Assembly: GCA_900169235.1 (NCBI GenBank) | Contig: FWCC01000229.1 | Span: 48,144 to 112,143, forward strand | Source: Zarea fungicola | Lineage: Eukaryota > Ascomycota > Sordariomycetes > Hypocreales > Cordycipitaceae | Reading direction: 5' to 3' | DNA length: 64,000 nucleotides | Shown: in pieces, positions 1 through 11,809 of the stretch | Numbering within the stretch: position 1 is the stretch's first letter | Layout: the number at the start of each line of letters is the position of its first letter | The notes under the pieces: model-generated | What the model was told of the DNA's origin: nothing | Seen by the model: the letters and a program-made list of their open reading frames with translations, nothing else | Databases searched by the model: none | Position numbers and translations under genes: made by a program

Positions 1-1
1 C

Positions 2-1120
2 TACCCCGAGAGCGGCCCAGACTGGTTCGACGCCAATTTCATCTTTAAGCACACAATCGCCGACGGCATGAGCGGGAAGCTGTTTCACAAGACACTCCTG
101 TCACATTTGAACCAAACTGCTACAGGTGGCGCCAACGCTCAGCTCAAAGGTAACGTACTAGACCTCACCACCACCGGCGGCAAGCCCCGGACCTACCCGC
201 CGCCCATCGACAAGATGGTAAAGTTTTCCGTACCAGGGCGCTGGGCCCTCGGGTTCTTCTGGGACGAGACCAAGCCCGAGGGCATGAAGACGAGGGCGGA
301 GCACCAGGTGCAGGCGACGTGGGCGCCGTTTCTCGAGGGCGGCGGTGATGGCGGCGGCCCGCAGGTAGCAGCAGCCACGGGGCGGCGGACTCTGGTCGTC
401 GACGGCCAGACGACGACGAACCTCGTCCAGCGGTGCCGGGCGCACGGCACCACCATGACGGGCCTCGTGCACGCCATTCTCCTCGTGAGCGGCGCGAGGC
501 AGCTGCCCGCGGCCAGGGCGCCGGGCTTCGTCACCAACACGGCGCTCGATCTGCGGCGGTTTGTACCCAAGAGCCTGGATGCGGACAACATGTTTGCGAA
601 TATAGTCTCCACGAGGGACTTTGTCGTCGCGCCCGACGTGGCGCGGCAGATGCGAGCGGCCATTGAGAGCGGGCGCGAAGACGAGGTGGAAGCGCAGCTA
701 TGGAGCGTGGCGAAGAGCGTGCGGCAGGATCTACAGGAGAGGTTGGAGACTGGTCTGAGCAAGGAGCCCGTGGGTGTCATGAAGTTTGTGCGAGACTGGA
801 GGGGCGAGTTTAAGAACCTGGCCAAGAGGACTAGAAAACTGGCCTTTCATGTGTCCAATCTCGGCGTGTTGGATGGAGACCCAGCAAGTGATGGCAAGGG
901 AGACGGGGAACGTTGGAAGGTTGTCAAGGGTGTCTTTTCCATGTCTAGAGAGACGGCGGGCTCAGTCGTCAGCGTCTTCATGATGACGGTCAAGGGACGT
1001 GACATGCTGCTGGACTTGACGTGGCAGCAGGGGTCGGCCGGCGATGATATTGTGGATGGATTACGAGAGGATCTGGAGGCTTGGCTGAAGAAGCTGGGAA
1101 AGGGAAGTGAAGAGGTCTAG
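2..1120 (+). CDS. Alcohol O-acetyltransferase-like protein, 3' part (5' end outside window)
   Basis: The frame is open from base 2, so the gene starts upstream of the window; 372 residues are visible. The HxxxD acyltransferase motif is seen as HTIADG (bases 50-67), where the His is expected to act as the general base in acyl transfer from acetyl-CoA. The rest fits the fungal alcohol acetyltransferase / condensation-fold family, including a late region with an NLG-type turn (HVSNLGVLDG) and the ETAGSVVSV strand. No signal peptide can be judged because the N-terminus is missing. Coding GC is high compared with the flanks and no intron is needed in the visible part. Substrate is unknown. The next gene is 1.3 kb away on the same strand. 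Family call is good; exact substrate is not inferable. Confidence 0.8.
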   Translation, partial: YPESGPDWFDANFIFKHTIADGMSGKLFHKTLLSHLNQTATGGANAQLKGNVLDLTTTGGKPRTYPPPIDKMVKFSVPGRWALGFFWDETKPEGMKTRAEHQVQATWAPFLEGGGDGGGPQVAAATGRRTLVVDGQTTTNLVQRCRAHGTTMTGLVHAILLVSGARQLPAARAPGFVTNTALDLRRFVPKSLDADNMFANIVSTRDFVVAPDVARQMRAAIESGREDEVEAQLWSVAKSVRQDLQERLETGLSKEPVGVMKFVRDWRGEFKNLAKRTRKLAFHVSNLGVLDGDPASDGKGDGERWKVVKGVFSMSRETAGSVVSVFMMTVKGRDMLLDLTWQQGSAGDDIVDGLREDLEAWLKKLGKGSEEV

Positions 1121-2434
1121 AGACGATGCCCTTTTGTCGTCGCGACTGGTTTTGGATGCAATGGGGCCGCTTCTCCCGACTCAGCCGCTCCTGTTCCACC
1201 GAGCGCCGCCCTTGCGACAAATTGGCATTTTACTGTACAATATGCAAACAATACCCACCAGCCGAAATAATGTTTAATTTGCGGACATGAATATACAATC
1301 CCCTCAACCAAAATACAGTGCAAGTATGACGTGCAGTGAAACTAGCAATGTCGTCAAATGTTGGTCGACTACCATGGCGTCATACCACAGACAGGACCAC
1401 CGAGTCAGTTTCTTGGGAAACACACCTGTAAGCTCCAACTGACAGGCCCAAGTAAAAATATTGCCGGAAAATGCCAAGACGCCGGCGCACTCAGGAGCTA
1501 CAGGCCCCGACGCAGCTTAAAATAATGCCCTTTCTGGGCCTAGGGGCAGAGTCAAGCAAACCTCAAAAATGCGAACCAGAAAACCCGAAAAAGCCGCGAC
1601 GTCGTCAATGGGCAACAGCTGGTTTAAGTATGAGATTGACAGCCAAGGCTGCAAAGCGACGGGAGATGCAAGAGTGGGTGTATCAACTAACTAACAACGG
1701 CAATGCCGTCAGAAAACAATACACATTTGCCACTGCCAAGCCATGATTCGCTGACATTTCCTTGATTCCATTCCTCAGTTGGAAGTTGAATTGCCCGATA
1801 GGTTATCCGAGTGGAGAGCCTCCAATTCCCTGCTTGCTCCAGGTGTGACAAATCTCCATTTATGCTTCATTATTAGCACAGCCTCGCTCCAAGAGGCCGC
1901 CCCTGTGGACTCGTATTCATAGGTGGAATCCCAACTCGGACAAATCAAGTGGGACTTTGACATGCCGGAGCAGCCTTAGCCGTTCGTCCATGGAGCTCCA
2001 TTAAACACTTGCGTAAGCTTCCCAGAGAACCGTAGAGCATGTTCATCCGAACTTGCCAACTTGCCAGCATAGGTTGCTTGGCTGCCTTTAATCAACCAAC
2101 TAAATCAAGGCCATGTTTCTATTCAATGTGCCGTGACTTTGTAGTGTCAAAGTCTGGGTCACGTACGGAGTAAAGAGGGCTAGTATGTGCGACTCCATAA
2201 ACACCTGATCAGTAATTCCAGTTCTTGCGCATGCCACTCTCTAGTCTCTGCTGAAAATCTCCGCTTGTCATCCTCGTATTCCCCAGCTTCTTAATCTCTT
2301 AGCGTCCACTTTTCTATTTTGGTCTGCGCCTTATAAGCGCATCATTCCCGCTGACTAGAGTCCCATGGTTCTCCATCTCTGTGTGCATAACAATGATCGT
2401 GTTAAATAACGTCGCGCAATAACGGCAACTCACG
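1121..2434. other. Intergenic region, no gene recognised
   Basis: Short open frames here (for example 1471-1746 +) have no family-like features. The last 300 bases before the GH76 start are pyrimidine-rich, as in many fungal promoters. Confidence 0.5.
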
Positions 2435-3964
2435 ATGCGGCAAGCGATAGTAGTCTTGGCGGCAGCCTTGGCAGGTATCGCAGAAGCAGTTTACTACCAA
2501 ATCAGCAATAATGACGAGATTAAAGAGTCGGCACGTACGCTGGCATATGACATGTCAACCTACTACAAAGGCAACCAGAGCGGACAGATAGTAGGCATCC
2601 TGCCCGGCCCTCCGGATTCCGGCAACGGCGACTACTACTGGTACGTCGCCGGAGCCATGTTTGGCACCTACATCGACTACTGGCATCTCACCGGAGATGA
2701 TAGCTACAACACAATGGTTATCAACGGCATGATTGCGCAAATCGGCGACCAGAAAAACTACGAACCCGCCAACTGGTCCTTGTCCCTCGGCAACGACGAT
2801 CAGGCGTTCTGGGGCATGGCAGCCCTGTCCGCCGCCGAGACGAAATTTCCGAACCCCCCGGCGGATAAGCCGACCTGGATCGACCTTGCCCACACCGTCT
2901 GGAACATGCAGTACGGCCGTCTCGACAATCTGTGCAACGGCGGCCTCCATTGGCAAGCCCGGTCCGTCAACAAGGGCTACGATTACAAGAATGTCATTGC
3001 AAACGCCTGCTTCATGAACATTGGTGCTCGACTTGCGCGCTATACTGGCAACGTCACATTTCTTCAGCAGGCCGAGGCGACTTGGGATTGGATGTGGGGG
3101 CTAAACTACATTGACCATGAAACCTGGGCGGTGTATGATGGTGCCAATGCCGCCACCAACTGCACCGATTTGACCAAGTTTACATTTACCGCAAATGGCG
3201 CCGTCTTGATTGAAGCTGTCGCTTTCCTCTACAACTATGTACTTATCCCTTTTCATCCCTCGTTATTGAATGAGCGCAGTCCTCGAAATGCTAACAGGAG
3301 TCGCCGCAGACGGAGGGTGCAGACCGAGCGAAATGGGGCGACCGGCTGGATAATCTGCTCGACAAGTTTCTCGTCAACAACTTTAACAATTCCATTGCCT
3401 ACGAGCCCAACTGCGAGCCGTATGACAAGTGCAACACGGATCAAAAATGCATGAAGGGTGAGCCACGCAAATCTGAAATCTGTTGATACTGACTCTGATC
3501 AATACTAACCAACCCGGCCCCGTCCTGTAGGCTACAGTCATCGCTGGCTTTCCGTAACCACGCAGCTGGCCCCTCAAACCAAGGCGAAGATTGCGCCGGT
3601 TCTGGCAAAGTCTGTGCAGGCTGCCGTCAACCAGTGCACAGGCGGGCCGACGGGTCGAAAATGCGGCTACTTTTGGCGGGACGGCAAATACGTCGACCCC
3701 GAAGCCATGGCCCTCCCGACGACCGGCGCCTGCGAGACGATGAGTGTTTTCGGCGCCGTGATAAGCATGCTGTACGACAGCTCAACGACGCCCGCCACCC
3801 TCAAGGAGGGTGGCATCTCCAATTCCACCAACAACATTTACACAGACACGAGTGATACACCCGAGTTGGGGCGCGTCACTTCAGGTGATAGAGCAGGCGC
3901 CGCCTTTGTGACGATTGTTTTCTTGGCGGTTGGTGTTGCCCCTATTTTGTGGGCGGCGATTTAG
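2435..3964 (+). CDS. GH76 alpha-1,6-mannanase, GPI-anchored (DFG5/DCW1-like)
   Basis: Exons 2435-3238, 3310-3457 and 3531-3964 join in phase to give 461 residues. An N-terminal signal peptide (MRQAIVVLAAALAGIAEA) is followed by the GH76 (alpha/alpha)6 domain; the double-Asp catalytic motif is in NDDQAFWG at about residue 126. The second exon carries the conserved NSIAYEPNCE and DQKCMKG segments, so removing intron 1 restores the family reading. The C-terminus ends in a hydrophobic tail (VTIVFLAVGVAPILWAAI) after a small-residue stretch, the pattern of a GPI-anchor signal. DFG5/DCW1 proteins act at the cell surface, linking GPI mannoproteins to wall glucan. Intron 2 (3458-3530) has a TACTAACC branch site. 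Length is normal for the family. Confidence 0.93.
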
Positions 3965-4822
3965 GAAATCAGATCTTGTTAGCTTGTACATGCTATATGG
4001 AGCGCACAATGCGCCTTGCAGTTACTGCCCGGTGTTTAGTATTGAATACGGTCACACTGTGGTTGGCGCTCTCTGCAGCGTCATTTTTACATGCGGGAAC
4101 AGGCCGCGGCTTCTGTAGCTAGTTCCTACTCGCGGCCAGTAGTTACACATCGCCGGGAGGACTATATTGCCGTCACCAAGACAGCCGTCTACTGTCTTGT
4201 TCGTGCCTACGTCGAGTACATGGATCATAAATATTAGGCACGGCGTGTAACGGATCACTGATCCGGGCCGGCCAACACATTGTACGCGGGCATCTGTCAC
4301 GACCAGCACTGCTTCATAGAACGGTGTCCGAAAATTATGAACCCGGACAATTACTCGACTCAGACAAGTAGTGGATTGAGATAGTCTGACTTTGAGTTTC
4401 CGCGAAAGTCTTCTCATCCGCCATATTTTGGTGTGATTAGTGAGGGCTGTTCCCCGAAGCTTGGCTGAGAATATGGGCTGCTCCTCTCAATATACAAACA
4501 AATCCATACTACTCCGTACAGTGTTTGAATCAAGATGAATTTCTCAGCTGCCCGAAAATCGCGGCTAGGGTGGGGATTGAAACTCATTCGCACTTGGCCT
4601 GTCCATTCCCAGTTGGCCTGTCCGCCAACCCAGCCATTGTGGCAACCGGTCATGCGAACTGGGCGTATCACGACGTGACTAGTGACGTATACCCATGCCA
4701 GTTTCACTACCCTATTTTGAATAGAACAACCCTCAAATGAGACATGGGACTTGTGTCAACTCGCGATGCTCACAAACGTCTAGCCTAGACGGTAACTCCC
4801 GAGGTACATTTCATGGCTACGC
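3965..4822. other. Intergenic region, nothing recognised
   Basis: Open frames on both strands here are short and composition-driven. The region lies between the converging 3' ends of the GH76 gene and the NmrA-like gene, so it should hold both terminators. Confidence 0.5.
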
Positions 4823-5725
4823 CTAGAGACTTTTAGGGATAAGTGGCCTCAGTGCATCAATCAACTCTGTTTTCCCATAAAACACCTGTCCATTTGGCTC
4901 GACGTCCACCAAGCCACCCTTGTTTTGGGCATCATTAGCCTTGATCAGTAGCTCGGCCAGTGTACCGCTCATAACCTGCTCAAGCGCTCCCTTCCATTCA
5001 GAACGCGGCACAGCCTCCGCTTTGATGGGTCGATCCAACAGTTGACCAAGCGTCGCGGCAGCGTCATGGGCGCTATAACGCCGCGGCCCTTCAACGTGGA
5101 AAACCTCGACGCTGTTCGCTCCAGCGTCAGAGTAACGCATCAACAGCTCTGCCGAGACCACGCCCACGTCGGGCGCCGAAACGGTTGGAAATTGCAGATC
5201 GAGAGGGTCGTGCAAACTCGGCAGTATGCCCGATGCTGCGGCTGCCTCAATAGCTCGGCCCCATCCCTGCATGTGCTCCGCTGATCGTAAAAACAGCTTG
5301 TGACAGTCGAGTCGGGAAAGGCGCTCCTCAATCTGTCTGCACAGTGTGGGCATGCCAATTTCATTGGTAATATGTGCACCATAGTCTGAAATGACCAGCA
5401 CGCGCCTTGGTTTGACTTGCTCGAGGGCCTGGGCGAGACTCTCCATCGCCTGGCGCATCTGCAATGCCGTATCTGGTGCGCCCGGTGCTGGTGGCACTAT
5501 GATTTGAACGGCATCCGCATTGCCAATCGCATCGGCGACTGCTTGTGCATTCTGCACGTCTGCGAGCGCAACTTCGCAGCCTAGATCGTGCAGCTGCGTT
5601 GCTTTGGACTCGTCGCGTACAATGGCTCGAACCGGAACACCGGCCTTGCGCAAAACCATGGACGTCGCAAGACCAACTTTGCCTGAGGCACCAACTATAG
5701 CAACTAATTTTGGAGTATATGACAT
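4823..5725 (-). CDS. NmrA-like NAD(P)-binding protein
   Basis: Single exon, 300 residues, ATG at 5725. The N-terminus has the Rossmann dinucleotide loop (VAIVGASGKVG, the GxxGxxG form) and the second strand ends in RAIVRDES, with a basic residue of the sort that often selects NADP(H). ADVQ and VVPPAP correspond to the DxxD and post-beta4 positions of NmrA/SDR-a5 proteins. The C-terminal third has the substrate-side motif VFHVEGPRRYS, typical of NmrA-like reductases. No YxxxK active pair is obvious, so it may be a redox sensor or an atypical reductase. No signal peptide or membrane segment: cytosolic. It has no close neighbour on the same strand. Confidence 0.82.
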   Translation of the reverse strand: MSYTPKLVAIVGASGKVGLATSMVLRKAGVPVRAIVRDESKATQLHDLGCEVALADVQNAQAVADAIGNADAVQIIVPPAPGAPDTALQMRQAMESLAQALEQVKPRRVLVISDYGAHITNEIGMPTLCRQIEERLSRLDCHKLFLRSAEHMQGWGRAIEAAAASGILPSLHDPLDLQFPTVSAPDVGVVSAELLMRYSDAGANSVEVFHVEGPRRYSAHDAAATLGQLLDRPIKAEAVPRSEWKGALEQVMSGTLAELLIKANDAQNKGGLVDVEPNGQVFYGKTELIDALRPLIPKSL

Positions 5726-7393
5726 TTTGTTTTATGATGAGCTGTCTTGTCGCGGCGGATATGCTTAAGGAGGGGCTAGGCTTTCGCATGAGGCTGTCTT
5801 ATGCTGCAAGACATGCTAGAGTATTATATACTGACATGCTGTGGCTTTTTGTGACTCAATTGCTAAAAATCACAGATCGCTATTTATGGTAGACATCGAG
5901 TAGATGTCGAGAAGTTGATTCACAAAAGGTTGAAACATCGGCTTTAGGAATGTCATGCAAGACCGAAAAGCCGGCGCGAATGCTGCAAAGTGCGGAAGAA
6001 ACACCAAAGCCGACGCTGCGAAACTTGCTTCATGCGAAAATAATTTCTCTCATAAAGCACAAGGGCCGACTAGGCCGAAGCCGGGACTTTTGCAAGTCGC
6101 CATTTGCTCCGAACAGACACAAAGTATTTTGATCCCACACTTCCGCTTGCTTCGCTTCATTTTCGGAGCAGCTGTAACATGCACGTAAAGCATGTAGATT
6201 TAAAATGAATATACCAAAAAAACAATTGGAAGCTATATTTTAGAATTCTAACAGTTTGTTTTCGATGCATGGACTTATGCTGCACCTGCCAGCCCACTGC
6301 GGTGCTGTGCAGTATTCAGGTCAATGTCAAGTCGCAGCTCTCTCCATTTACTAACACTAGGTACCTGTGATAATTTCAAAGCCCAACACCAAAACTAGCT
6401 CAAAATACTTCATTAACTGCCATTGGAGACTTATTTGAACTGTAATCACGTCGTTTTCTCACAGGCGACAAGGATTGATGAGTAGACTCTTCTCCGCATT
6501 TGTGTGACCAAGTCCAAACGCAACACTCCGTGAGTAACATGAGAGCTGATCAACCTACCCCGGTAATTAAATCACGTACAGGGTGAAGTACAATCGTTTC
6601 TGTCATCATCTCTCACGGGACAATTTATCGAGCGTGGGGATTGGGCGTAGTCGGCAATTGGACCTTTACACTCGGAGCAAGGTAACACTGTAGTCTACCA
6701 CTGCATTCAACATTCTTTTCTTGTTCAACCAATCCATTACATGGATATTCTACCATATCTCATGACTTCACTACACTTTGGTACTAGCCGTCAATAATGG
6801 TAGGCCACAACAAGGTTTGACAAGCACGGGAGACGCTCCGTCCGGTCCGGCCGCCGAGATCAGACTTTTCTAAACTGCGGAGCATGCTTGCTTTAATGTA
6901 CTGTTGCTTTCAATATTTACTGGGCACACTCCACTATTACTTGTTAATATTGATGAGTATCACAATCAGTACCGTGTTGCTTTCAATGTGTGATGGAGCA
7001 GCCCCGTTTCTTACGTGTGACGCAGTCTCTGTCAATTTATTCGTGTCTCGTGTCGCTTGCATTGACATTGTCAAAAGTATACATTGCTTCTAAAGTCCAA
7101 GTGCCAGAGGTTCCGCTCTGTTAGCTTTGCTCTCCACGACCCAATGAGATTGCCCAACGTACAAGAATCCAGAAGCTGAGCAAATTGTGCTTTTCTCATC
7201 GCCAAGTCCTAGATTGGGGGACATATGTCAAGTGGTCTGGTTCAAACCTGATCCACTCGATTAAGATCAATTATTTAAAGAGCTTTCCATCCTACACTTT
7301 GCTATCTTCCAGTTCACATCACAGTCCAATACCATCTCATCTCTGCCATCACTGCCATCGCTCCATCTTTGCATCTCTTTCCACAAATTGACA
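5726..7393. other. Intergenic region between NmrA-like and SnoaL-like genes
   Basis: About 1.7 kb without a supportable gene. The final 90 bases before the SnoaL-like start are strongly CT-rich (CATCTC/TGCCATC repeats), fitting a fungal 5' leader. Confidence 0.5.
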
Positions 7394-7946
7394 ATGCCGA
7401 GCCAAGAGGAAACGAAGAATCTGGAGGTCGTCTCCAAATATTTTCAGGAATACTGGGGCAAGGCCAACCCTGACATTGTGGACGAGCTGTGTGCTGATGA
7501 CTTTGTGATCAACTATCCGATGCACGGGCCACGATACGGCAAGGAAGAGGCGAAGAAGATGCTGACAGACTTCAAAGCGGTATAGACAACCATCCCATAC
7601 TTATTTTTGATGTACTCCATCTAATTGAACACGGCTATAGGCATTCCCGGACATCTCTTTCCACGCCTATCAGCACCCGCTCATTGCCAGTGGTCCATAC
7701 GTGGTTGGCCGCTGGATTGGAGGGGGCACGCATACCGGTGTGGCATTTGACGATCTTGCTGTTGGCGCGCTTGATAATCCCAATACCAAGAAAGTAATGC
7801 GATTTTCTGGTACAACAATCTTCACGCTCCGTGATGGGAAAATTGTCGACGAGACAGGGGAAGAAGGAGCATTGACTGCCTTGCAGAACTTGGGCCTGGT
7901 TCAGGCTCCGAATCCGGGAAAGGAGATGAAATACTTGCATGAGTAG
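7394..7946 (+). CDS. SnoaL-like / NTF2-fold small protein
   Basis: Exons 7394-7579 and 7641-7946 join in phase 0 to give 163 residues; the intron 7580-7640 runs from GTATAG to CTATAG. The order of segments (N-terminal helices, FVINYPMHGPRYGKEE, then SFHAYQHPLIASGPYVVGRWIGGGTHTG, then IFTLRDGKIVDETGEEG) matches the cone-shaped NTF2/SnoaL fold used by polyketide cyclases, ester-cyclase-like proteins and many fungal proteins of unknown role. The family binds small hydrophobic ligands. The start is the first ATG in a favourable context (ACAATGCC) after a CT-rich leader. No polyketide synthase is near, so a role in polyketide ring closure is not supported. Cytosolic by lack of signals. Confidence 0.78.
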
Positions 7947-8117
7947 CAGGTCGGATAAGAGGAACTGCATTTAGCTGTATACGCTGGAAATCTACATATT
8001 CTGTTAAAGGGACTTCTTCTTGTTACACACCGGTCGCGTCACGTTCCATCGTAAGCTTACCAAAATTAATGCAGACGGAAGACAGGAAAAAAAAAATGTA
8101 CATGACTGTGTTTCAAG

Positions 8118-9236
8118 TCAAGATCTGGCCTTTTCAACAGCCGCGTCGCGTAAGTGAAAACAATCCTCGTAGTGCCCGCTGTCGATGGTGTCCAGTACGC
8201 TGACTGCCTCGTCCTTGTTCGAACCACATCTTTGAACCACGACGACGTCATCATTCCCGGCTTCATTCTCACATGCGAGAATCCTGACGGACTTAAAAGC
8301 CCCTTCGGGTCCTTGTTGCTCACGAATAATGTCCCCCATCATCATGGCAAGCTGAAACTCAAGCTGATTAGGTGTCCACCCTAGACCTTCCAGGTCACAA
8401 ATCTCATGATACACCACACCGGAGCCATGGAAACTATCCATTTGCCTCTTGCGTGGCTCGAGGCTCTCTGATAAGGCGCACGCTTTCTGCGTCAACTTTG
8501 CAGAATTGAGGCCTCCTTTCCAGCAGTGTCGGCATCGCCCAATACAGTAGTCGACGAGGTACAAGGCTTCCAAATCAGATTGAATGCAGCTGCACAGGGC
8601 AGCAATTTCCTGGAAAATATGCGGATGAATCGCTTCTTGGCCCCATAGCTCCGAAATGTCTAGAGCTATACGTCGAGCCGAACGAAGCGCCGAGGCCATG
8701 TCGTCCGACCACAAGCATTCTAGAGCGTACCTTATGTTGTTGCTTGGCTCACCCTCTACTTCTCCCAGGATGGCTCGGTGGGCGCTGCCTTGGTCCCCAC
8801 TGGGAGATATGAAGCGCAGACAGAGAAGATCAATATTATTATCAAAATAGACGTCGGTTTTCTTTGCTGGTAGGAAGATGGAGCATGTCTTATGCTTGCG
8901 CACTGCATTGGCGGAGTGCACGCAAGTCTTTAATAGGGTCTGCGAAAACCTATATGTTGAGGGATCACGCTTGAAATCAACTGTTGAAGCGCCATCTGAC
9001 TCTCTAGGCGCAAGTTCCAGGCTATCAAGAAAAACTTCCTTCTCGTATCTTTTTGATGCGTCCTTGATGGCTATATTTCTGTGCGTAGTTTTGAATGCAG
9101 TTGATGCGCGGCTATTGTCGTAGGGACCCGAGGCTGGGAAGCAGACATCGAGTATCTGAACACCCGGTCGGTAATTGATTGCATTCCAGATCTCCAACTG
9201 CAGCTCCGTCGGCAGTTTAGCAAATACAGGAAACAT
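8118..9236 (-). CDS. 2EXR domain protein
   Basis: Single exon, 372 residues, ATG at 9236; the frame stays open further upstream but with no ATG. The N-terminus MFPVFAKLPTELQLEIW is the 2EXR signature (F..LP.ELR..IW), an F-box-like module very common in Sordariomycetes and Leotiomycetes. The remainder includes an RYEKEVFLDSL segment, a Cys pair (CIGRCRHCWKGG), and an acidic C-terminus. 2EXR proteins are of unknown role; the fold suggests protein-protein interaction. No signal peptide. The 3' end faces the SnoaL-like gene, 171 bases away. Family call is firm; function is not. Confidence 0.82.
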   Translation of the reverse strand: MFPVFAKLPTELQLEIWNAINYRPGVQILDVCFPASGPYDNSRASTAFKTTHRNIAIKDASKRYEKEVFLDSLELAPRESDGASTVDFKRDPSTYRFSQTLLKTCVHSANAVRKHKTCSIFLPAKKTDVYFDNNIDLLCLRFISPSGDQGSAHRAILGEVEGEPSNNIRYALECLWSDDMASALRSARRIALDISELWGQEAIHPHIFQEIAALCSCIQSDLEALYLVDYCIGRCRHCWKGGLNSAKLTQKACALSESLEPRKRQMDSFHGSGVVYHEICDLEGLGWTPNQLEFQLAMMMGDIIREQQGPEGAFKSVRILACENEAGNDDVVVVQRCGSNKDEAVSVLDTIDSGHYEDCFHLRDAAVEKARS

Positions 9237-11809
9237 AGTTACTGTCACAAAATCCCGGGTGGCAGGGTAGTATGGCAAGGTCCAGGGTCATCCAACAAGG
9301 TGGAATTTATATTTCTAGGAAGGAATCCGTATCATGTAGTTTGTCTCAGTGGAGCCTTTAATATTACCAGTCAGCTAAACAGGATAAATAAATCAATAGC
9401 CAACTTCCGAGCATCTGACTTGCATTGTCAATATTAAGCCAGGGCGCGAGCTACGTGATGTTCAAGGATTACTAGCCATTCTTGGCCTACTGGCGTTGTC
9501 AGTTCTTTGTGGCGCAAGTGCTATTAAATCCTTTCTCTCACAGGCTAGGACCACAAAAGGGAAATGATGACTCAACGTCCACCAATTTGTCAGACTTGTT
9601 CTGTCCTAGAGCTATAATTTCGAGCAAATAAGACCTTGATGTGGATATACTCTTGATAGACTCAGCTCTAGTCCCCCACATGTCCATTTATAGGCATTGG
9701 AACGGCAAGCGGTGGACATACGGCCGCTTGCTACTCGGCTGTGTACCAAACTTACAACCACCCATATTAATAAACTCCGAGAGCAAACAGTCCCCCACAA
9801 TCTGGCAACCTGACAGTCAGGCTGCCACGCCAACCCTTTTGCAAAGTCAAAGCCTTGAATCCATCTCATAACTAATGCACAGGCTATTCAAAGAGTCAAT
9901 TCCAAATCGACAACGGAGGACAATCTAACTATTATCACGAATAAGCATCGAATCGCTGCTTACGTGCAGACGTTTTGTTCGGGTGTGCACGCCTAAAGGT
10001 CACACACACCTCTCCACCATTACGGAGCTACAGATAACAGTGAGCGTCTAACAAGGCTCTTCACTGCTTATAGCTTCCATGTCGTAAATTGACAGGCCAT
10101 GGTGTCTGCGGATCCATCCGCTTATGAGCAGTCGGCAGTACTCCGAAGACGGCAAGTATGTGCCGACGCACCTCCATGCATCTATGCTCTTTGATTCCAA
10201 AAGCACTAATCAGCCCAGAAGTCGTATATTTGTGGCGCTGGTGACCTGATTCAGGCAAGATCGCGCTTAGCAGTGGGACAGGAAGCTAATATGAATTGGT
10301 GTTGTAGGCAGACTCAATAGATGCGACGCAAACTAAACAGCGCGGATGCCACAATGGTCTCTATCCTATCTGAAAAGAGATCTGAAACTTGACGTTGGAT
10401 ACTTCCAACGCAGTGAAGACTAATGTACAATTTAGTCGCAGGAACCTGCCTTATTGCTCAAACGCTATAGTACTTCGTAGCTGTAGGGATGACCTTGGGA
10501 TCGCCAGCATTGCTTCATCTGTGACAGTCTCAATGGTCGGTCGGTTGTATTGCATCATCGCATTACACTCGCAGCTTATTAATGCTGACATATGATAGGT
10601 CAGAAGGTGCAACGTATTCGTACACCATGGCATCACCAACACCGTCTTATCGGTAACTGGCGGGTTCAATCTGGGTTTTTCCCGTTCGCTAAAAAGCGTC
10701 AGGAGCGGGAGCGGGAGCGGAAATGAGCGCCGACCTGCTCCCAACAGTTTTATTCTTGGTGCGAAAATTGATAAACATTTCCGCATGGGTACTCGGATTC
10801 CATACCATCAAGAAGCATTGATACAATAGTAACTCTTGTGCTTGAACTTGCCATGTGCAGAGTATGCATTCACTAGGGATGAACAGTCGCAACACAGACT
10901 TGTCTAGTGAACGCCAAGTGTAACATGTACAGTGTCGTCTATGAACTCTTGGCTTCTGTAGTTCGACCTCGACCTATCGGTGTATCACGGCTTCCAGGCT
11001 GTGTTTCCGAAGCTGCATACATCAGGTCCACAACCCGAAAGCATAGTCCGTCGGACGTGGGGCCACCAATACGTATGCTTCAGTCTCGGATTTTCCGGTG
11101 ACAGATTTAGCTCGGTGCCGTTGGTGACGTTGTAGTAGAGTTGTACCAACCTTACTGCCCCCCCCCCCTAGATACGAAGCTGCGCCAACATCAGTCCCGA
11201 AGGCGGGCTAGCGGCCGCCCGAAAAGAAGCTGCAGTTAGTCTCTGTGGCCGCAAAGAGGAAATTTATGGGGACTTGGGCTATAGACCTGGCGGATACTTA
11301 CATGCCGTTTCTGCGGCTAAAGTTTATACCGTTTCCCATGTGCTGATTACAATATATTTACTCTTCCCAGCTCGAACTAATGCAGGGGCATAAGCTAATG
11401 AGCATAATCCTTCAGCAACTATAACCGGCACGAGTCACGAGCCCAAGCCCTGCTTACTTCTTGATTCAACCTGATGGCATGGCGCTACCCTATGGATCCT
11501 TATCCTTCGCTGTAACTCTTACGTGGTGATTTTAGACTACTAATTACGAAAGTAGATGAAGAGTTGTGGATACTGCGTGGACTGGAGATGCGTACGCCCT
11601 GGCGTTTCTCGGCCGTCTGCATATGGCTAGAATGATACCCTGGTAGCCAGAAATAGCCCACGGAAGGTTTCCAGGGTAAATAAAAGATGACATAAAGAAG
11701 CGATGTGTCCCTAAACTGCTTCAAAAACAATAGTATCACTATTGAGAACAGCGAAGTTCAGGCCAAAATTTTGCCACACATAAACATTCTATCTGCATAC
11801 AGACAAAAA
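9237..11809. other. Intergenic region of 2.6 kb, nothing recognised
   Basis: No frame looks like a known family on either strand. A run of ten C lies at about 11159-11168. Composition is ordinary, with no RIP-like AT enrichment. Confidence 0.45.

Noticed and set aside
193..825. Minus-strand 210-aa open frame inside the acetyltransferase gene
   Set aside because: Opposite-strand shadow of a GC-rich coding region; the + frame has the family motif.
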